A stretch of 64,000 nt of DNA from Alcanivorax sp. S6407 (GTDB taxonomy: Bacteria > Pseudomonadota > Gammaproteobacteria > Pseudomonadales > Alcanivoracaceae), in contig NZ_JALKBH010000004.1 in NCBI RefSeq assembly GCF_023016115.1, forward strand, positions 561,768 through 625,767, read 5' to 3'. Below are positions 61,861 to 64,000 of the stretch, in pieces. Each line of letters opens with the position of its first letter. Positions within the stretch are counted from its first letter, which is position 1. The notes beneath the pieces are model-generated. The model was not told the DNA's origin, did not search any database, and saw nothing but the letters and a program-made list of their open reading frames with translations. A program made the translations under genes and the position numbers.

Positions 61861-63147
61861 ATGAATAAAAAAACAATAAAAACACTCTCCCTGTTCTTGG
61901 TTTTGGCTACGACAAAAGTCAGTGCGTTGAATCAATCTGGACTGGTTGAGTTGGAAGAGTCTGAGCTCAGAACGGTATCAGGACAGGGCCTTTTTGTTGC
62001 CGATATGGTCCGGGGGGATGAACTGGCCAACCCCAATGCATACTCAACTCCCTTCAATTTTTATCGCGTGGGTATGGATGGTGAAATGCAGCTCAATCTG
62101 AATATGACAAAACTTCAGCTGGGTTGCGGGGGGGTGAATGACCTTCTATCCGGTCATGCGGGTTGCGATATTGATATCGACTACGTGAGCATGATGGGAC
62201 GGAATGGTTACAAGCCCGGAGAGCCACAGAGTCCTGTGATTCTTGATCGGCCTTATATGGAATTTGCCATCAAGAATGATGACACCAGAACCATGCGTGA
62301 AGTCGTGGGGATCAAGATTGGCGCTGCAACTGTGGATGGATTTATGGCCACGGGTAGACGTTATTACCAAGGAGTCGCCAACGAAGAAAATACCGGCTTT
62401 GGCAGTGCCTGCAATCCCGGAGCATTTACTGGGAGCGGAGTGGTCGGGTGTCATTCAGGATTGAATACAGTGAGTGGTTTCCTCGGTACAGACCTGTCTC
62501 TTTCAATGCGAGTAAAGGCGGCAGTGATTGGAATCGTTCCTCTTGATGCCTGGGGGTGTACTGGACGAACAACGACAACAGTGGATCTGTGTGGTACCAG
62601 TCAAAGCGATTCAATCTTTGTGGATCTGGCCGGTACCCGTATGCAAAGTCTTGGTTTGAGAGCGGCTGAGCTGCAACTGAACGGGGATGGTGTTGTTTCT
62701 TTCCTTGAGTTCATCGGATTGAACGATGTATACGCCCAGCTGAATGCGGATGCACGTACCGTTCATGGTCTTGCATTTGAGAATACTGGTGATTTCTTTC
62801 TCTCTTTCCAGCGTGAGCCGGTCGCATATCCTCGTTACAGCAAGATAAGTCCCACTCAAGAGTATGCGGATGCAGGTTTGATGGGGGTGGCGCTTGATGC
62901 CTGTGCGACGACAAACCAGGCAACACCACGATGTGCCAGTGGTTATGCTGTACCCGCGAATACAGGTTGGTGGATGAATGCGCCCAGTGCAAAACTGGTG
63001 GATGTTTATAACGACAATATGGAACTGGGCAGCCTCAGTATTGGTGATGCAGTTTCCTTGTTGGGAGCTCCCGGCTTTCCCATTGTGAATCCGGAACTGA
63101 ATTTCCACCGCGCGCAAAACTGTTATGGCAGTAGCACCTTCTGCTAG
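61861..63147 (+). CDS. secreted protein 2 of the operon, unknown
   Basis: 428 residues, 10 bp after protein 1, with AGGGGAAA before the ATG. Signal peptide MNKKTIKTLSLFLVLATTKVSA, then LVELEESELRTVSGQGLF (28-45), the same motif as in its neighbours. Beta-rich body with LNLNMTKLQLGCGG, DIDIDYVSMMG, SDSIFVDLAGTRMQSLGLRAAELQLNG-like strands and paired cysteines; ends NCYGSSTFC. Lower GC than the origin genes. Probably exported to the cell surface with proteins 1 and 3. Confidence 0.72.
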   Translation: MNKKTIKTLSLFLVLATTKVSALNQSGLVELEESELRTVSGQGLFVADMVRGDELANPNAYSTPFNFYRVGMDGEMQLNLNMTKLQLGCGGVNDLLSGHAGCDIDIDYVSMMGRNGYKPGEPQSPVILDRPYMEFAIKNDDTRTMREVVGIKIGAATVDGFMATGRRYYQGVANEENTGFGSACNPGAFTGSGVVGCHSGLNTVSGFLGTDLSLSMRVKAAVIGIVPLDAWGCTGRTTTTVDLCGTSQSDSIFVDLAGTRMQSLGLRAAELQLNGDGVVSFLEFIGLNDVYAQLNADARTVHGLAFENTGDFFLSFQREPVAYPRYSKISPTQEYADAGLMGVALDACATTNQATPRCASGYAVPANTGWWMNAPSAKLVDVYNDNMELGSLSIGDAVSLLGAPGFPIVNPELNFHRAQNCYGSSTFC

Positions 63148-63160
63148 GGGAGGCGGTAAA

Positions 63161-63865
63161 GTGATAACAAAAATAACCAAGAGCATTGTTCTTCTGGCTG
63201 GCATGGCGATAACCCTGGTCCGCGCAGGCAGCCTTGAACCACTCAATGATGCGGAAATGGGCGCTGTCACCGGGCAGAACGCTATCCAGCTGACCGTCAA
63301 GATGCACAACAATGTGATAGCCACCAATGACAATAACCATGTCAGGGGGAATCACTGTGTTCCTGATACCAATGGCTACAGTCCCTGCCGCCTGGGCATG
63401 GAGTTTGTCGACAAGGAACGCAACTGGCTGGTGATGAAGCAGTTCTATGGCTATCTGAACCTGACCGATATCCGCTTCGAGGGGGTAACGCTCCCTGCCA
63501 GTAATACTGCCTACCACGATCCGGATCGATTCAAGCGTGCGGATGGTTCCTGCATGATTGCAGGTTGTAATCCAAAGAGCCTGGCCGCCATCGAGATGAG
63601 TTACCCTTCCTCGAAAGGCCCGGGACAATACCTGGACATGCAGACCTTCCTGAACATTGGCGCCATGGTAGTGGAAACCAATAACCCGGGTGCCACCTAC
63701 AGTGATGGTAGTAATCCCCATCGACCGGATGCGGTGACAGATTACGGTTTCATGCGTGACCAGACCCAGGGGGTCGCCAATGCTTTCCGCATCAGTGACA
63801 GCAGCGGGCCGAATGCCAACATGCAGGTACGCTTTGACGGGAGCACATTGATCTATGGCTTCTAG
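63161..63865 (+). CDS. secreted protein 3 of the operon, unknown
   Basis: 234 residues from a GTG start; AGGGGAGG lies 7 nt upstream, favouring it over the in-frame ATG at 63125, which would overlap protein 2. Signal peptide to about RAG at 23, then LEPLNDAEMGAVTGQNAIQL (25-44). Two cysteine pairs (NHCVPDTNGYSPCRLG; SCMIAGCNP) and strands LNLTDIRFEGVTLP, IEMSYPSSKG, ANMQVRFDGSTLIYGF at the end. Not recognised. The last 135 bp of the window after it contain no gene start I can support. Confidence 0.7.
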   Translation: MITKITKSIVLLAGMAITLVRAGSLEPLNDAEMGAVTGQNAIQLTVKMHNNVIATNDNNHVRGNHCVPDTNGYSPCRLGMEFVDKERNWLVMKQFYGYLNLTDIRFEGVTLPASNTAYHDPDRFKRADGSCMIAGCNPKSLAAIEMSYPSSKGPGQYLDMQTFLNIGAMVVETNNPGATYSDGSNPHRPDAVTDYGFMRDQTQGVANAFRISDSSGPNANMQVRFDGSTLIYGF

Positions 63866-64000
63866 AATCGTTTCCCTGTTGGGGTCCTGGGGATTTTCCG
63901 TCTTAAAAAGACATAATCCTCTACAGCCCCCGTGGCTCCTGGCCTCCAGCGGGGTATTAACTTCCTCCTAGCCCTTAACTTGTCCCTTTCGGTTATTATG

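Overview
The window is about 64 kb of GC-rich gammaproteobacterial chromosome that spans the replication origin. The dnaA-dnaN-recF-gyrB series lies on the minus strand (55.06 to 48.63 kb). Past an AT-rich intergenic region with DnaA boxes, rpmH-rnpA-yidC-mnmE lies on the plus strand. Gene content and order (glyQS, gmhB and plsC near gyrB; serA divergent from a D-2-hydroxyglutarate dehydrogenase gene; an LpoB/YcfL/COG3014 cluster; many outer-membrane barrels and lipoproteins) suggest a marine Alcanivorax-like or Pseudomonas-related bacterium. That placement is inference; there is no rRNA or other taxonomic marker here. No prophage, insertion sequence, CRISPR array, tRNA or rRNA gene was found.

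Layout: 0-3.6 kb, end of a gamma-glutamyltranspeptidase gene, a PaiB-like flavoprotein, an esterase, a nitronate monooxygenase and an SRPBCC protein. 3.8-9.3 kb, an iron-linked block (TonB-dependent siderophore receptor, PepSY membrane protein, each with a Fur-box-like site) around a KefB/C-type antiporter. 9.6-16.8 kb, an outer-membrane barrel, a GST, the CsgG-like/LpoB/YcfL/COG3014 envelope operon and serA. 16.9-23.6 kb, the D-2-hydroxyglutarate dehydrogenase/FAH operon, an AT-rich PP-loop ATPase gene and an operon of exported, START and acyltransferase proteins. 24-28.9 kb, a lipoprotein built from two copies of one domain, two small barrels, a bacteriohemerythrin and a histidine-rich membrane protein. 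29-42.7 kb, housekeeping and envelope genes (MDR reductase, arfB, SPFH protein, cytochrome b561, DUF445, MFS-acyltransferase fusion, PspA-like, DUF4197, tag). 42.8-48.4 kb, glyQS, gmhB, plsC and an H-NS-family gene. 48.6-59.6 kb, the origin region. 59.9-63.9 kb, an operon of three unrecognised secreted proteins that share an N-terminal motif.

The most unusual content is between the genes. About twenty intergenic stretches are built of 7-bp (heptad) repeats. Many are fold-back elements: a left arm of heptads, a GC-rich core often carrying GCCCGCG or CGCGGGC, and a right arm that is the reverse complement of the left. At least five different heptad sequences are used in different elements (AGCTACA-like, AAAGTTC-like, GAGTAAC-like, GCGTGTT/CACGCAA-like, ACGTCAG-like), but the two arms of one element match each other, so pairing is kept while sequence changes. 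At about fifteen genes an arm begins within about 10 nt of the stop codon, and at tag the stop codon lies inside the arm. The longest run, 19 tandem heptads, lies just upstream of the H-NS-family gene. This behaves like an undescribed repeat or RNA-hairpin family and is the main candidate novelty of the window.
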